A stretch of 64,000 nucleotides of DNA, taken from assembly GCA_948474755.1 (NCBI GenBank), contig CAOLHI010000146.1, positions 434,001-498,000 on the forward strand, written 5' to 3'. Below the pieces are notes generated by a model. It was not told the origin of the DNA and did no database searches. It saw only the letters and a program-made list of their open reading frames with translations. The position numbers were made by a program, and so were the translations under genes. How positions within the stretch are numbered: the first letter of the stretch is position 1; the number at the start of each line of letters is the position of its first letter. Source of the DNA: Ctenosaura bakeri (Eukaryota > Chordata > Lepidosauria > Squamata > Iguanidae). Positions 22,809 through 34,040 of the stretch are shown piece by piece.

Positions 22809-23079
22809 TTATGCAGGGAAAAACCAGAGTCAAAAACTGTGCTGTGGGTACTTACACAACTCTGATATAGTAAAACAAAACCCTAGATCCAATAGTGTAC
22901 CCAATTCTGCAGCACTTTCCAAGCAGAGTGCATTACTCCATGTTATTGAATGAACTGGATTTACTAATGTGTTGACTCAGCATTCGACAATTGATTGAAT
23001 TATAGACTCTGGTTAGGATTAACCAACACAATTCTAACTATTAGACTGTGCATTCTTGAATAATGTGTAACTAATCAGA

Positions 23080-23159
23080 GCTCCAGTACCTAACAATTAC
23101 CCTTGATAAATATGCAAAGTGCTGAAATCTACAATGTGGCCAATAATGGATTTTCTTAA
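23080..23159. repeat. Direct repeat, copy 2
   Basis: It starts gctccagtacctaacaatta and ends 'aataatggattttctta'. Similarity to copy 1 is roughly 80% by eye. It lies directly before the CR1 ORF2 fragment. Confidence 0.7.
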
Positions 23160-23199
23160 GTAGGATTATATATCAGAGACAAATTCATTTGTCAGAAAT

Positions 23200-24660
23200 C
23201 CATGTGAGAGATCAAATGGAATCAATGGAGAGCATTTGGGTAAAAATAAATGGAAAAAGAAATAGAAACAACATTGCAGTGGGAGTTTACTACATGCCAG
23301 GTGGTAAGATGATGCTTTTCTGAAACTAGTCTCAGAAATCTCCAAGAAGCAAGAACTGGTAGTTATGAGGGACTTCAATTATCCTGTTATCTGCTGGGAG
23401 ACTAGCTTTGCTAAGCACAGGCTCTCCAACAAATTCCTGATGTGCCTTGTAGATAATTTCCTCTTTCAAAAGGTAGAGGAAAGAACAATGGGATCAGCAA
23501 TCCTAGACTTGATCCTAACCAATAGGGAGGAGTGAGTACCTTGCGAGGGGTGACCACGTAATGCTAGAATGCATGGTTGTGGGGCAGGGCAAAAAAGAAT
23601 ATAGTCAAACATGAACCTTGGATTTCAGGGAAGCTGGTTTTATCAAGCTCGGGGAAATACTATGCAGAATCTTGTGGCTAGAGATGCTAAAGGAAAAAGA
23701 CATTCAGCCTTGGTGGGATTTCATGAAAAAGGAACTGCTAAAAGCACAAATATAAACAATTTAATGAAATAAGAAAAATAAATGGGATACATCTGAAAAA
23801 GCCAATGTGGCTGCAGAATAAACCCAAGAAAGATATGAAAAGAAAAAAAGAGTATGTATAACAAGCAGAAGGAAGAAAGGACAAATCACTAAGGACGAAT
23901 ACAGATACGTAGTTCAAGCTTTCACGAATGGTATAAGGAAAGCACAAAACGAGCTGACATTGGCTAGGCAAACAAGAAGCAACAAAAAGAGGTTTTTCAA
24001 ATATCTTTGAAGCAAGAAAGTGATGAAGAAAATGGTGAGACCTCTGCTTAGCAATGATGGTAAAACGCTCACAGATAACAATGAAAAGGCAGAACTGTTT
24101 AATACCTATTTTGCTTCAGTTCCCCCCCCCCGCAAAAAAAAGATTGTGTGTTTCTATGCATCAGCAAAGACCTAAGTAAAGAATCCAAGTTGCAAATCAA
24201 GATTCATAAGGAATCACCTACTTAACCTAAATGAGTTCTGATATGCAGGATCAAATGCACTACATCCCAGAATATTGAAAGAACTTGCTGACATACTCAT
24301 GGAACCACTTGCAATCATTTTTTTTAAATCTTTATAAATGAGTAAGGTGCCAGAGGGCTAGAGATGAACAAATGTTGTCCCTTTCTTGAAAAAAATAAAA
24401 AAGAAAGAAAGACGAATGCAAGAAACTACAGGCCCGTCAGCCTGACCTCAATATCAATAAAAGTATTAGAACAGATTACATAGGAGTCCATCTGCCAATA
24501 TCATGATGCAATGTGGTAATTGCTAGCAGTCATGAGTTTGTAAAGAACAAATCCTGCCAAACTTATACACTTTCTTTTATACACTTATACACTTTCTTTT
24601 TTTTCCTTTTTTTTTAAATACCTTATACACTTTCTTTTTAATTTGGTCACCAGTTTAGTT
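23200..24660 (+). repeat. CR1 LINE ORF2 fragment (endonuclease to reverse transcriptase)
   Basis: At 23,362-23,400 the plus strand encodes [13 protein letters not shown] (CR1 'GDFNxPDICW', end of the endonuclease). At about 23,505 it encodes [10 protein letters not shown]. At about 24,425 it encodes NYRPVSLTSIS, the start of the reverse transcriptase region. The frame is broken repeatedly and the 3' part is missing. At 24,560-24,640 'cttatacactttctttt' is repeated three times, a local duplication. Confidence 0.82.
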
Positions 24661-26041
24661 GATGGTGGGAATGTGAAGATTCCAACCTGGAACAAATGGG
24701 GAAAAAAGTTAAAATTGGGACGGAGGCAAAGAGATTAGACAAACCCACAGCTAACATTATAGCCCAAATGATAAGATGTTGTCAAATGAACTGAAATGAG
24801 TGCCTTAATGAATCACACTAGTTGAACTGCACACAGAAGATATATTTCATATTTTAAAGTCCATTTTTAAAAGGCCCAGAAAAAATAAGAATAAGAAAAC
24901 AGTGAAAAAGAAAATAGAGAATAAGAAAACAACATATGTTTAGCCGCATGTAGTTCCAGTCTTGGATCTGAAACTGCTAAGAAACTCACCAGTGGTAGAG
25001 AAATCCACGATCAGAGTGACAGAACTGATTTGTCTGGAGAAGGGCTGGATATTGTCAAGGCAGAAGGGCAGGAAGGTTGATGGGGGTGGGGACAACAGGT
25101 CTCTAAAAGGGCTATAGGATGAAACCAGCATCAGGAACTGAATATGGAAACACAATGGTAGCTAAGTGTAGCTTAGCTAATGAAATAAAACCCCTATAAG
25201 CTTTATCTCCTGACAGTTTAACAGGAAATGAAATTAGAATTTTCTGCTAAGATCATGTTCCAGGCTGGCTTCAATGTCAGCTAAATGTATTACAATAGTC
25301 AAGCCTTGAAGTTACAAAATAATAAATCTGCATGGCAACAATCTGTCTTACATGAAAAGATGCAGCTTGCATGACAGGTGTAATTGACAAAAAGCTTTTC
25401 AGAAAATCATAACATCTCTGCTTATCAAAAAGAAGTGAGGGGGGAGAAGGAGTCCAGGCAGAGTCCAGGGTGTGAAACTACATTGATGGAGTAAAAACTA
25501 CAGTAGGTGAGGTGGTACACTTCTCCCTGAACTATACTGCTTCAGAGTACACATAGCAGCTCACAAAATTTTGATTTATTTCTGCCCTCCCACTGTCATC
25601 AGTTTCTTGTCTAGCCTTCCTCCTAACATGATTTTTTTTTACATTAAAATACTTGTTTTGTATGGTCTATGGCTACATAAACCACCTACAGTCTGAAGTG
25701 GCATCATGTCATCTGATGCTTAGAAGAACAAGGCCTATGTCTTGTAGGTTAGTTTATAGGAAATGATGTGCGTAAAAATCCAACTTCCTTGTTAAGTCTG
25801 AGCTGGGTTGCTAGCATTACTTTCAAGGCAATACACATTTCAATCTTCATTTGAATGTATGAGAAATTACACTGCAGTTGGATGTGATGACTGTGTTGTT
25901 CCCTTGAGTCCTTTGATATCAAGCACTTAGCATCATTCTTAGTTATACAGGCTATAGTGCCCTCTGAATATTTGAAAATTTGCTACAGTTTTCATTCTAC
26001 TGAGGAAGGATGAATTCTTTTCAATAATGTACTGAAATTTT
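24661..26041. other. Intergenic stretch
   Basis: No gene recognised. Around 24,870-24,930 the sequence repeats 'gaataagaaaac' twice. The rest shows no clear repeat. Confidence 0.35.
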
Positions 26042-26211
26042 GAGAGCCAGCATGTTGTAGTGGTTTGAGCATTTGAGCATTCAATTCCCCACTTCACCAC
26101 AGAAATCCACTGGGTGACACACACTTTCAGCCCCGGTAAACCCTGTGATAGGTTCATGTTAGGACCACCACAAGTTGGAAATGACTTGAAGGCACACAAC
26201 ATCAGCAACCA
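26042..26211 (+). repeat. tRNA-derived SINE, internally deleted
   Basis: The plus-strand head reads gagagccagcatgttgtagt. The body continues 'aaatccactgggtgacacac' and ends 'atgacttgaaggcacacaac'. An aaatttt duplication flanks it (26,035-26,041 and 26,212-26,218). It lacks part of the head and the middle of the body. The 137-codon minus frame at 25,939-26,352 runs through it and is not a gene. Confidence 0.85.
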
Positions 26212-26690
26212 AAATTTTGTTGCCTGAGATAGAGCGAAAAAATGACAGTTCCTCCATGTCATCCAATGCCAAAGTGAAAAGTACCCTGGGCTAACCAATC
26301 TATTTTGAAATGTGATCAAGAACATCCTGCAATCACCTCTTCTCCTTGCCATCAGTAAAATACAACAATAAATTAAATAACATTTTCTCCAGTGTCATGA
26401 TACCCAACACGTGCTGCTGCTTATGACAGTTGTTTTACTCTGGTGTGGTATGGTATGGCCTGCACAAGTCTTGGTCATACTGGATTTTGTTTTTTCCTTA
26501 GTTTTTCTACATAAAGCTATCAGTTAAGGCTCACAATCTCAACAGCCCTACAGAAATAATTGAGTTTTAACCTTTCTTTTGTTATTCCATTCAGCTATTG
26601 ATCCTCCTAATGCTGTGGCAATACTTAACTGCTCAGACTTCATAGCTGCATTGATTTATAAGTTTTGAACCAAGAAACCAGAGTGGGCAA
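26212..26690. other. Intergenic stretch
   Basis: No gene or clear repeat recognised. Confidence 0.35.
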
Positions 26691-26812
26691 CTTCTGGTTT
26701 TCCAGATGTTGTTATAATTCAACTTCCAGCATTCCTCACCATTTCCTGTGCTGACTAGCACCACTGGGAATAGCAGTCCAACCACATCTGGAGGACCACA
26801 AGTCTGATCTAA
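26691..26812. repeat. Palindromic 'ccagatgttg' repeat
   Basis: The left part reads ttctggttttccagatgttg and the right part ccacatctggaggaccacaa, forming inverted arms around 'cattcctcaccatttcctgt'. Relatives lie at 32,782-32,880, 35,647-35,750 and 49,733-49,845. The layout suggests a foldback DNA element common in reptiles; no target duplication is visible. Confidence 0.6.
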
Positions 26813-27681
26813 ACAATTGGCCCAAAAAATCTTGGATCAAAGTAATCAAAATGAACAACAGAAGGTTTCTAATTAGAAGCCAGTGATAAATGAAATCTTC
26901 TGGTAATGCAATTCAGTAGCAAAGATTCAGAACAGATATATTTTTGTATAGCTCCTCAAAGAATTTGTGCTATCAGTCTTCCATATATTTTTGCATCTTT
27001 TTTCTGCATTTTATCTTTTGGGGGCTACAGTGCCCTGGAATGTCTTCTGATGGGCCATTAAATAAATAAAAGTAAAATAAATCTCATGTTGGTACAAAAT
27101 ATAATTTGTCTGTACTACAAATTATTTCAATTTTTTTAGTTCTAATATTATCCATTTGTAATTTATAACCATGTTCCATCAGTGTGAAAACAGGAATATA
27201 AGGAAGTAGTTGAAAAGTAAAAATCAGTTGTCCTTCTTTGCATAATAATCATTCATACATACACAGGATATATGAAGGGGAGAAAAATCTGTACAAGAAT
27301 AGAAGAAATGACAAGGGGAAGTTAGAATTAAGAGTGAAATTAATATAAGTGGTAAGAGATTAGGTTGTCTTGGTAGGAGATAATTAACGCACTAAAGGGT
27401 GTGAGGCCATGTTCTAAAAAAAGAGGAAGTGATAATTATTGACATAATGAGAAACTGGTAGAGTTAGCTTCAGGAATTAGAAGGCTGTTTTTAAAAAATC
27501 AAAACGGTAAAATGCCAAGAACAAAACAACAGAAAGAAATATGTTTGCGATGATAAAGAATATTATTTTATGTGTTCTGTGTAGACTTATTTTAGAACTT
27601 GAAACAGTTGTATTGATCGTACCTTTATGCAATATATGGTTCTTACAACATGTATCCTGGCTATCTCAACCCATATAAGCA
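26813..27681. other. AT-rich intergenic stretch
   Basis: Nothing recognised apart from A/T runs. No gene. Confidence 0.35.
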
Positions 27682-27944
27682 GTTGTTGTTTTTGTTTTTG
27701 TTGTTGTTGTTGTTCTTGTTGTTGTTATGATGTCCCTTTAAATTGATTGATTTATGGACACCCCTATCCTAGAGTTTTCTTGAAAAGATTTATTCAGAGG
27801 AGGTTTTCTGTTGACTTAATCCAAGCTGGGAAAGCAGAACTTACCGAAGTTCACCCTGTGGGTTGCTGTGGCAGAACAGGGATTCATACCCTGATGTCTC
27901 AGAATCCTAGTCCAGCACTCAAACCATTACAACATATTGGCTCT
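27682..27944 (-). repeat. tRNA-derived SINE with long GTT tail
   Basis: The (GTT)n tail lies at 27,682-27,727. The minus-strand head at 27,944 reads 'agagccaatatgttgtaatg', with a B-box-like 'ggtatgaatccc'. The 84-codon plus frame at 27,747-28,001 is inside it. Confidence 0.88.
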
Positions 27945-28284
27945 GTGTATTCACTGCCAACTGATATCCCTTTCATTCATGCAGAGCTTGCTTCACCATG
28001 AATAAAAAGGGCAATGCGTTCTGACCTGTTTTACTGAAATGGTGTAAATTTATTGAGATACAGGTATAACGTAAACTACAGAAGCCATACTCATGTGCAA
28101 GTATGGAGATGGCTTGGAATGAATACAGTTCTGCTGTCAAAATGAGACATGTCCCCACACAACAGGCTGTGATGAGGAAAAATCCCTCAGTGCTCCTGAG
28201 TCAAGAGGTCCCTCTCATCAGCTACTTAGGCAGAGATGTCACTGCCCACTAGACTCTCTATCTGAGTTGGAATCAATCGCTTTC
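27945..28284. other. Intergenic stretch
   Basis: No gene or repeat recognised. Confidence 0.35.
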
Positions 28285-28530
28285 AATCAATCACTTTATT
28301 TATATCCTTCCTTTTCCCCAAGAGTGGGAATAAGGCAGCTTACAGAATAAGTACAATTAAAACCACATATAGCTGCAGACATGCAAAACGTTAAGATTAA
28401 AATAATGAAAACCTGTCTATAGAATTAAAAACATATAAAATATTAATTGACTGAATAGATTAAAACAATATAGCACCAAAACAGAATACACCATTATAGA
28501 ACACAATCAGTTCCCAAACGCCTGCTGGAA
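28285..28530 (-). repeat. L2-like LINE 3' end
   Basis: The segment starts 'cactttatttatatccttcc', then 'aataaggcagcttacagaat', then A/T-rich sequence with repeated 'attaaaac' and finally 'cgcctgctggaatagaaagc'. This is the reverse complement of the L2 3' end as in the 7,235 copy. Confidence 0.6.
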
Positions 28531-29475
28531 TAGAAAGCCCTTCACTTGACAGTAGGCATGTAATTATTTTACAAATGTTCTTCTCAAAGAAGCAACAAGC
28601 AATTTTAGTCATTTTCTTCTTACAGTCTTTTTCACACAGTATTTGAAAACTGCCCTGTTTTTGAAGAGAATTTGTAGTTTCAGCACACATTCAGTGCAAA
28701 ATCTGTACTTTTTTTGCACAGAAAACAGGATTTTCTACATAAGAAACAGGATTTTTATGCAGAAAACATTTTGCACATTCCCATCAAATGTAGTTGCAAA
28801 AAGTGGACTTTCTCTGTGGCTGCTCTCACAGTCACATAAGGATGTGGGGGCGGGAGGGGGGAATTCACCCCGAGAAGCAATGTTTCTAGGATGTCCCGGC
28901 CCATAGCCACTCCCTCGCATGCCCTGGCCATGTTCCCATACACCGCAGCCACTCCCCTCATGCCATAGACTGCCCCCTGCCCGCCCCCCTTCCACACACT
29001 CCAAGCTCTACCACTGTGCTCTCACATACTACATAGAGAGTTAATTCTTTCAACTACAGCTACCTGAGTGCTACCATACATGGATAGTGGAGGATCTCCA
29101 TCCTCCTCAGTCTCATGCACAGGACGGCAGGAGTGAGTGGGGTCGTGATTTTTAAATCAAGTCAGTTTTCATCACCCTATAATGACAAGATCTCAAAAAC
29201 TTAAACATAAATGCATTACCTTAAAGTCACCCTTTCCCCCCATCTTTTTCCTTAAAACCAGCATGGTTGCTTTTGCTCTTTGCTCCTCTTTGTACTCTGG
29301 GAACAGAAGTACATGCTTGGTTGTGAACTTAGGTAATATCTATGATTAAGCAGCTAATGAATATGACTAGGTTTTTTTCAGGCATACTTTTTAAAGGCAT
29401 ATTATAAATGCTGTATTTTTTCAGTCAGAGTTCATTACATTTATTATAATTAACAATTGTATTATTATGTGAAAA
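28531..29475. other. Intergenic stretch with a GC-rich block
   Basis: The block at 28,838-29,010 is unusually C-rich and contains a twofold 'gccactcccctc'-type duplication. It could be a decayed GC-rich MITE like that at 18,327. Overlapping frames on both strands here (28,643-28,906 plus; 28,735-29,004 minus) are chance. Confidence 0.3.
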
Positions 29476-29552
29476 AACACTGTTCATACACTTTGGACTT
29501 AGGGACAGAGATAGGAGGACTTCTGTAAAGTCCAAAGTACATGAACAGTGTT
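29476..29552. repeat. 77-bp stem-loop (25-bp inverted repeat)
   Basis: The left arm is 29,476-29,500, starting aacactgttcatacacttt. The right arm is 29,528-29,552. They match at 23 of 25 positions around a 27-base loop. The size is like a miRNA precursor but there is no sequence evidence of a known miRNA. Confidence 0.8.
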
Positions 29553-29954
29553 CAACAAGAGTTTATAAACCAAAGTACTGAAATATCAACCAGCAATATC
29601 TGCCGGGAACTAGAGAAACAAAAATGTGCGCTATTGATTTGTATACTATCTGGCTTTTTATACATTGGCTACCTGGATTTCAAAACTGAGGCAATAGATG
29701 TTTAATTTCTTTTAATGGTTTCATAAATAGATTCCTACATTAGCAATCAATCCCTAACTCAGCTTGATTGGTTTTTAAAGGGGAAAAAAAACTTAATTCA
29801 TCATTACAAGTGTCTTGTGTGGTTTTCAGTTCATCAGCAAAATACAAAATTAAAGAGTCACTTTGAAATTGACTCAGATATTATGTTCTGAAAAGGTGGG
29901 TATAGTATGACAGCTTCAGCTTAAGTGACATCACACTGAAAAAGGCTTTCTGAA

Positions 29955-30151
29955 AATTGTTGACAGTCAGGGCTGTCCGGCAGTGGAATATGCTGCCTCC
30001 CAGTGTAGTGGAGTCTCCTTCCTTGGAGGTTTTTAAGCAGAGGCTAGATGGCCATCTGTTGGGAGTGCTTTGAGGGAGTTCCTGCATGGCAGGGGGTTGG
30101 ACTAGATGGCCCCTGTGGTCTCTTCCAACTCTACATTTCTATGATTCTATA
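29955..30151 (+). repeat. CR1 LINE 3' end fragment
   Basis: It begins around 'ggcagtggaatatgctgcct' and ends 'tctcttccaactctacattt' with the CR1 terminal repeat tatgattctata. It corresponds to the last 180 bp of the copy at 18,974-19,652. Confidence 0.9.
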
Positions 30152-30780
30152 ATGTGAATCAGATCACTGCCCTTAAGTCCCATAATAAACATACCTGTAA
30201 GTAATTCTCACTAATCACTAGAGCTTACTTTTGCGTCAATATGCATTGGATTGTACTATAAATGGTTTACAAATCACAATATCAAAATAAGCAGTCCCTC
30301 TCTCTGTCTCTCTCTCTCATGTACCTTTACCTTTCAAATTTAAAATTATTTCTGCACATTTTCTACTAAATTCTACTAAATCCCCTCCTCAACCTTTTCA
30401 TGATTTGGTTAGTTATAGAATTAACTTCAGAATCATCATCAGTAACTAATTAAGTAGCATTTTACCCATTTTTCTAGCTATTGGATAAGTGGGATAAATG
30501 CATTCAGTGCACAAAGAAAGTGACAAAGAAGAAAGGATTGAAGGGGATTGGACTATTATGACCTCCTTTGGGTGGGGTAATTGAAACAATAAAATGTAGG
30601 AGAACAAATAAGAGAAAAACAAAATACCGGTAAATAATTCCCCAATAGCTGCTTAGTATACATGTACAACTACAACTGTGAATATGTGAGTGATTTGCTG
30701 GGTGTTTCAAACATCACTAAGTTCATACTTACAAAAAAATTCCCATTGTGAGAAAAATACTAAATCTGTATGTGGATAAT
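30152..30780. other. Intergenic stretch
   Basis: A (CT)n run lies at 30,297-30,319. No gene recognised. Confidence 0.4.
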
Positions 30781-31007
30781 TGAGAGCCAGTATGGTGTAG
30801 AGGTTTGAGTGTTGGACTTTAATCCTGGAAATCCTGGAAACTAGGATTCAATTCCCTGCTCAGTCCATGGAAATCCACTGGGTGACCTTGGGTGCTTCAC
30901 ACACTCTCAGCCCCAGAAAATCCTGTGACAGGTTTGCCTTAGGAAATGTAAGTAAGTAAGACATATAAGTCAGAAATGACTTGAAGGCATATAAAAACAA
31001 CAACAAC
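30781..31007 (+). repeat. tRNA-derived SINE with 9-bp target duplication
   Basis: The head reads tgagagccagtatggtgtag, with a B-box-like 'aggattcaattcc' and a tail 'aacaacaacaac'. It is flanked by gtggataat at 30,772-30,780 and 31,008-31,016, proving retrotransposition of this copy. Confidence 0.93.
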
Positions 31008-31033
31008 GTGGATAATCATATACACATATGACT

Positions 31034-31164
31034 TTTTTAATCCAGGCTTTAAAAGAGTTTTCCAAGGTTCAGAATTCTATTCTCCAAGCTATCCAAGCTG
31101 CTGAAACAATTTGGAGGATAGAATTCTGAACCTTGGAAAACTCCTTTAAAGCCTGGATTAAAAA
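31034..31164. repeat. Long near-perfect hairpin (54-bp arms)
   Basis: Arms 31,034-31,087 and 31,111-31,164 match at 52 of 54 positions, with a 23-base loop. The left arm includes aatccaggctttaaaagag and ttccaaggttcagaattcta. It lies 18 bp after the target duplication of the preceding SINE and is not part of that SINE. The family is not recognised; it could be a small foldback transposon or a hairpin RNA source. Confidence 0.85.
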
Positions 31165-31926
31165 TTTGCCTGCCCACTGATTTGAAACCCATCACACTTT
31201 CATATTTGCTCAGGAATCTGTTAACTGATTGATCTTGTTATAAGAATTTTTCACATGCAGAGAGTTTTGTTACATGAAATGTTAAAGCTCTGGTTGTTTT
31301 TATTTGACTTTAGAATATGATATTTGAAAAGGTTGTCCTTAATGTATATTCATATCACTTATAAATTGGTTATACTATGAACTTACTTCATGTAAAGCAA
31401 AGTGCCACAACTTGTTCCTAATCAGATGGTTCTATTAGTCACTTAACTGAGTATGTGCTTACATTGTGCCTAAAACACTATTGAAATTTACTATAGTCAA
31501 AGCTGGGAAAAAATGCTGCTGATCCACATTTATTGAATATCCCCCTCTTTAAAGAGAATATAAAGCCATTAATTTTACAGCCTAATTTCTGATTAGATTT
31601 AACAGCGTCACTGACGGACTGCATAGATTTGATCCATTAAAACTGATGACTATTCAGTTCCATCATTATAAGTGGAATTCCACCCAGTACTGCCAAGTAT
31701 GGTAATATCCTAGGGGTAAGTGAACCTCTGGATTTTTTCCTTTTCTTAATTTATTGGTGTTTCTATTTAGGCATATTATACTTTATCAAAATCTGTTGGA
31801 ATATCTTTTCAGAAGTGACAAGGAAACATATATAGCAAAATCTTGCTTAACATTGCCAGTTAATTTTTTTAGGAAAAAATATATATCCAATTTGGATTGG
31901 ATTTTTTTTCCTCCAGAAGCTTAAAA
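31165..31926. other. AT-rich intergenic stretch
   Basis: No gene or clear repeat before the tandem array at 31,927. Confidence 0.35.
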
Positions 31927-32470
31927 TGTGATGAAATTGCTTATTTATGGAACAGATCTATGCATATAGTTGAAGGATTCTCTTTTATTATCTCCATTTG
32001 ATTTGCTTAAATTTCTCCTTTTTCTGTTCAGAGTAGATGTAGTAGCTTTTTATTTGTTTAAGGATTCATTTGCATTAACTGTAGCAACTAAAATGATTAA
32101 TAAGTGTGATGGAAGTTCCTTTCTGATTTATGGAATAAATATATATATGTAGTGGCAGGATTCCCTTTTATTAACTTGATTAGGCTTGGTTAAATACACT
32201 TTTTTTCTGTTTAGAACTGCTGTAAGAATTTTCTGTTTGTGTAGGGATTCATTTGCACTAAACTATAGCAGCTACTATGACTAACAAGTGTGATGGAAAT
32301 TGCTTGTTTATTTATGGAATAAATATACATATATTGTGGAAATACTTTCTTTTATTATCTTCATTTGCTTATCTTCTGTTTCTCTTATCTTTTTTTCTGT
32401 TTGGAATTGATGCAAGAGCATTCTATTTGTATAAAAATTCATTTCCATTAAATGTAGCAACTAATATGAC
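31927..32470. repeat. Three-copy tandem array, about 180-bp unit
   Basis: Units start at 31,927, 32,105 and 32,289, each at tgtgatg(g)aa followed by 'atttatggaa'. Unit lengths are about 178, 184 and 182 bp. Each has a central 'cttttattatcttcatttgc' type block, 'tttttctgttt', then 'attcatttgcattaa' and 'gtagcaactaatatgac'. The units are diverged, so the array is old. The AT-rich open frames (31,970-32,152; 32,277-32,528) repeat similar residues because of it. Confidence 0.9.
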
Positions 32471-32781
32471 ATTATACATAACATGGGCTTCCAGGGTGTT
32501 CTGTGTTTCTTTGATTCTTTGGAAGTGATTATACTGAATGTGAAAATCTTGGGAATGACTAGTGGAACATTTCTTAATCTTCTGGTGTAATAATGAAGGC
32601 CAAAATAGATGTGACAAAAACTGTAGAATCTTGGGACCATAACAAGTGTGTGTAGGGAGAGATTAATTTCTCTCCCCAGAGCAGCTGTTAATCACATTGC
32701 TTAAAATGTGCACTTTAACTGCATTCAGGCACATGACATCACAACTGGTCTAAAGAAGAACCCTTTGGACCAGGAATAGTA
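32471..32781. other. Intergenic stretch
   Basis: No gene or repeat recognised. Confidence 0.35.
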
Positions 32782-32880
32782 AGATGTTGGTCTGCATTCT
32801 TGCCATAGTTCAACACTGCCTATACTGGCTAGAGTTGATGGATGTTGCAGTTTAGAAACATCTGGGACTACAAGTCCAGT
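32782..32880. repeat. Palindromic 'ccagatgttg' repeat, degraded
   Basis: It contains agatgttgg, then 'actggctagagttgatggat' and 'aaacatctgggactacaag', the same order as in 26,691-26,812. Confidence 0.45.
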
Positions 32881-34040
32881 ATCTATGTTTTTCATTGTGT
32901 TTCCAGCACCATATCCACAAAAGGAAGTAGCATGGGACTTATTTAAATGTTGCTAACCACCTGTTGTTGCATTCAAAGCCTTTTTCCCATGTGGTAATCC
33001 ACACAGAGTGAAATAATGTCTGAGAGTCTCATCTTTGCATATTCATTTTGTATGTGGAATGTTTGCATGATTTGTTGCAAGATCCTGGGTAAACATTTAA
33101 ACACAAGCACGTAGCAAAGCATTATAAGTTACCCCTGCTATGCAGATCAGTTTTCTGAGGAACAGCACATTTTGGTAGCAATAACACATGCTAGGTAAAC
33201 AGGAAAACCAATTCTCTGTTACTACCCTTTAGGAGACAAACATTTCGTTAGCACTCATTCATCTGGAAAAAACAAAGTAAGACTGAACCCATTCTCTCAG
33301 CATGGCTGGTACCAACTGCCACTTACCCTTTCTTTTCACATAGCTGTCTTCCTTAGTTGCAACCTATCTGCTCAGCACCAATAAGCATGTTCCCAAATTC
33401 ACAGTGTGCACCAATTTCAAGATTGCAGCTTCAGGCAAAGAAAGAATAGGTCCCATGTTCCAGACACTGGGACTATTTCTCTTTCCAGATGGCCATACAG
33501 TTTTCCTGGGATTCTAGTGTGGAGAGATAAGGCCAGCCAATCAGAGGGAGCCTGGTTGGCTGGCAGGAAGTAGGACTCAGTAGCAAGCAGTGGTTTCACA
33601 TAGGTCCATTCTTGACCCGTTATAAGTGGCTTCCTGCACCACACCATAGCCTGTTGGCCTCAGTCATCATCCCTCTCTCATTGCTTTCAAATATGTGATT
33701 GTTTTGTTGGTGGTATCACATTGCTAATATTGATTGTCCCAACTTTGGGTAGTTTTGGTGGGAGCCATACAGCCATCATACCCATTTTAGGGAGTCCATT
33801 AATGGACCTTTGGGCATCTAGACAGCCTAGTCAAGCCCAATTTGGAGACCAAAAGCTTTGTCTGATTCCCAGGTGGCACAGGAACCATGCAGTAGCTCCT
33901 GCCTGAGTGGGTTCCTGTGTCTGTATCACCAGTGTTTCAGTTTCCATTAGTGGGCAGACAGTGTTTCCAGAACATGCACCCCCATGCTTTGATATGGTTT
34001 AATTGGCAAATGTTAATTGGCATAACTATAAATTATACTC
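32881..34040. other. Intergenic stretch
   Basis: No gene or clear repeat recognised. Frames at 33,417-33,647 (minus) and 33,721-33,906 (plus) match nothing known. Confidence 0.35.

Noticed and set aside
25939..26352. 137-codon minus-strand open frame
   Set aside because: It runs through a SINE (26,042-26,211), so it is a transposon-derived frame.
31927..32470. CRISPR-like array
   Set aside because: Units of about 180 bp without unique spacers are a tandem repeat, and the genome is a vertebrate's.
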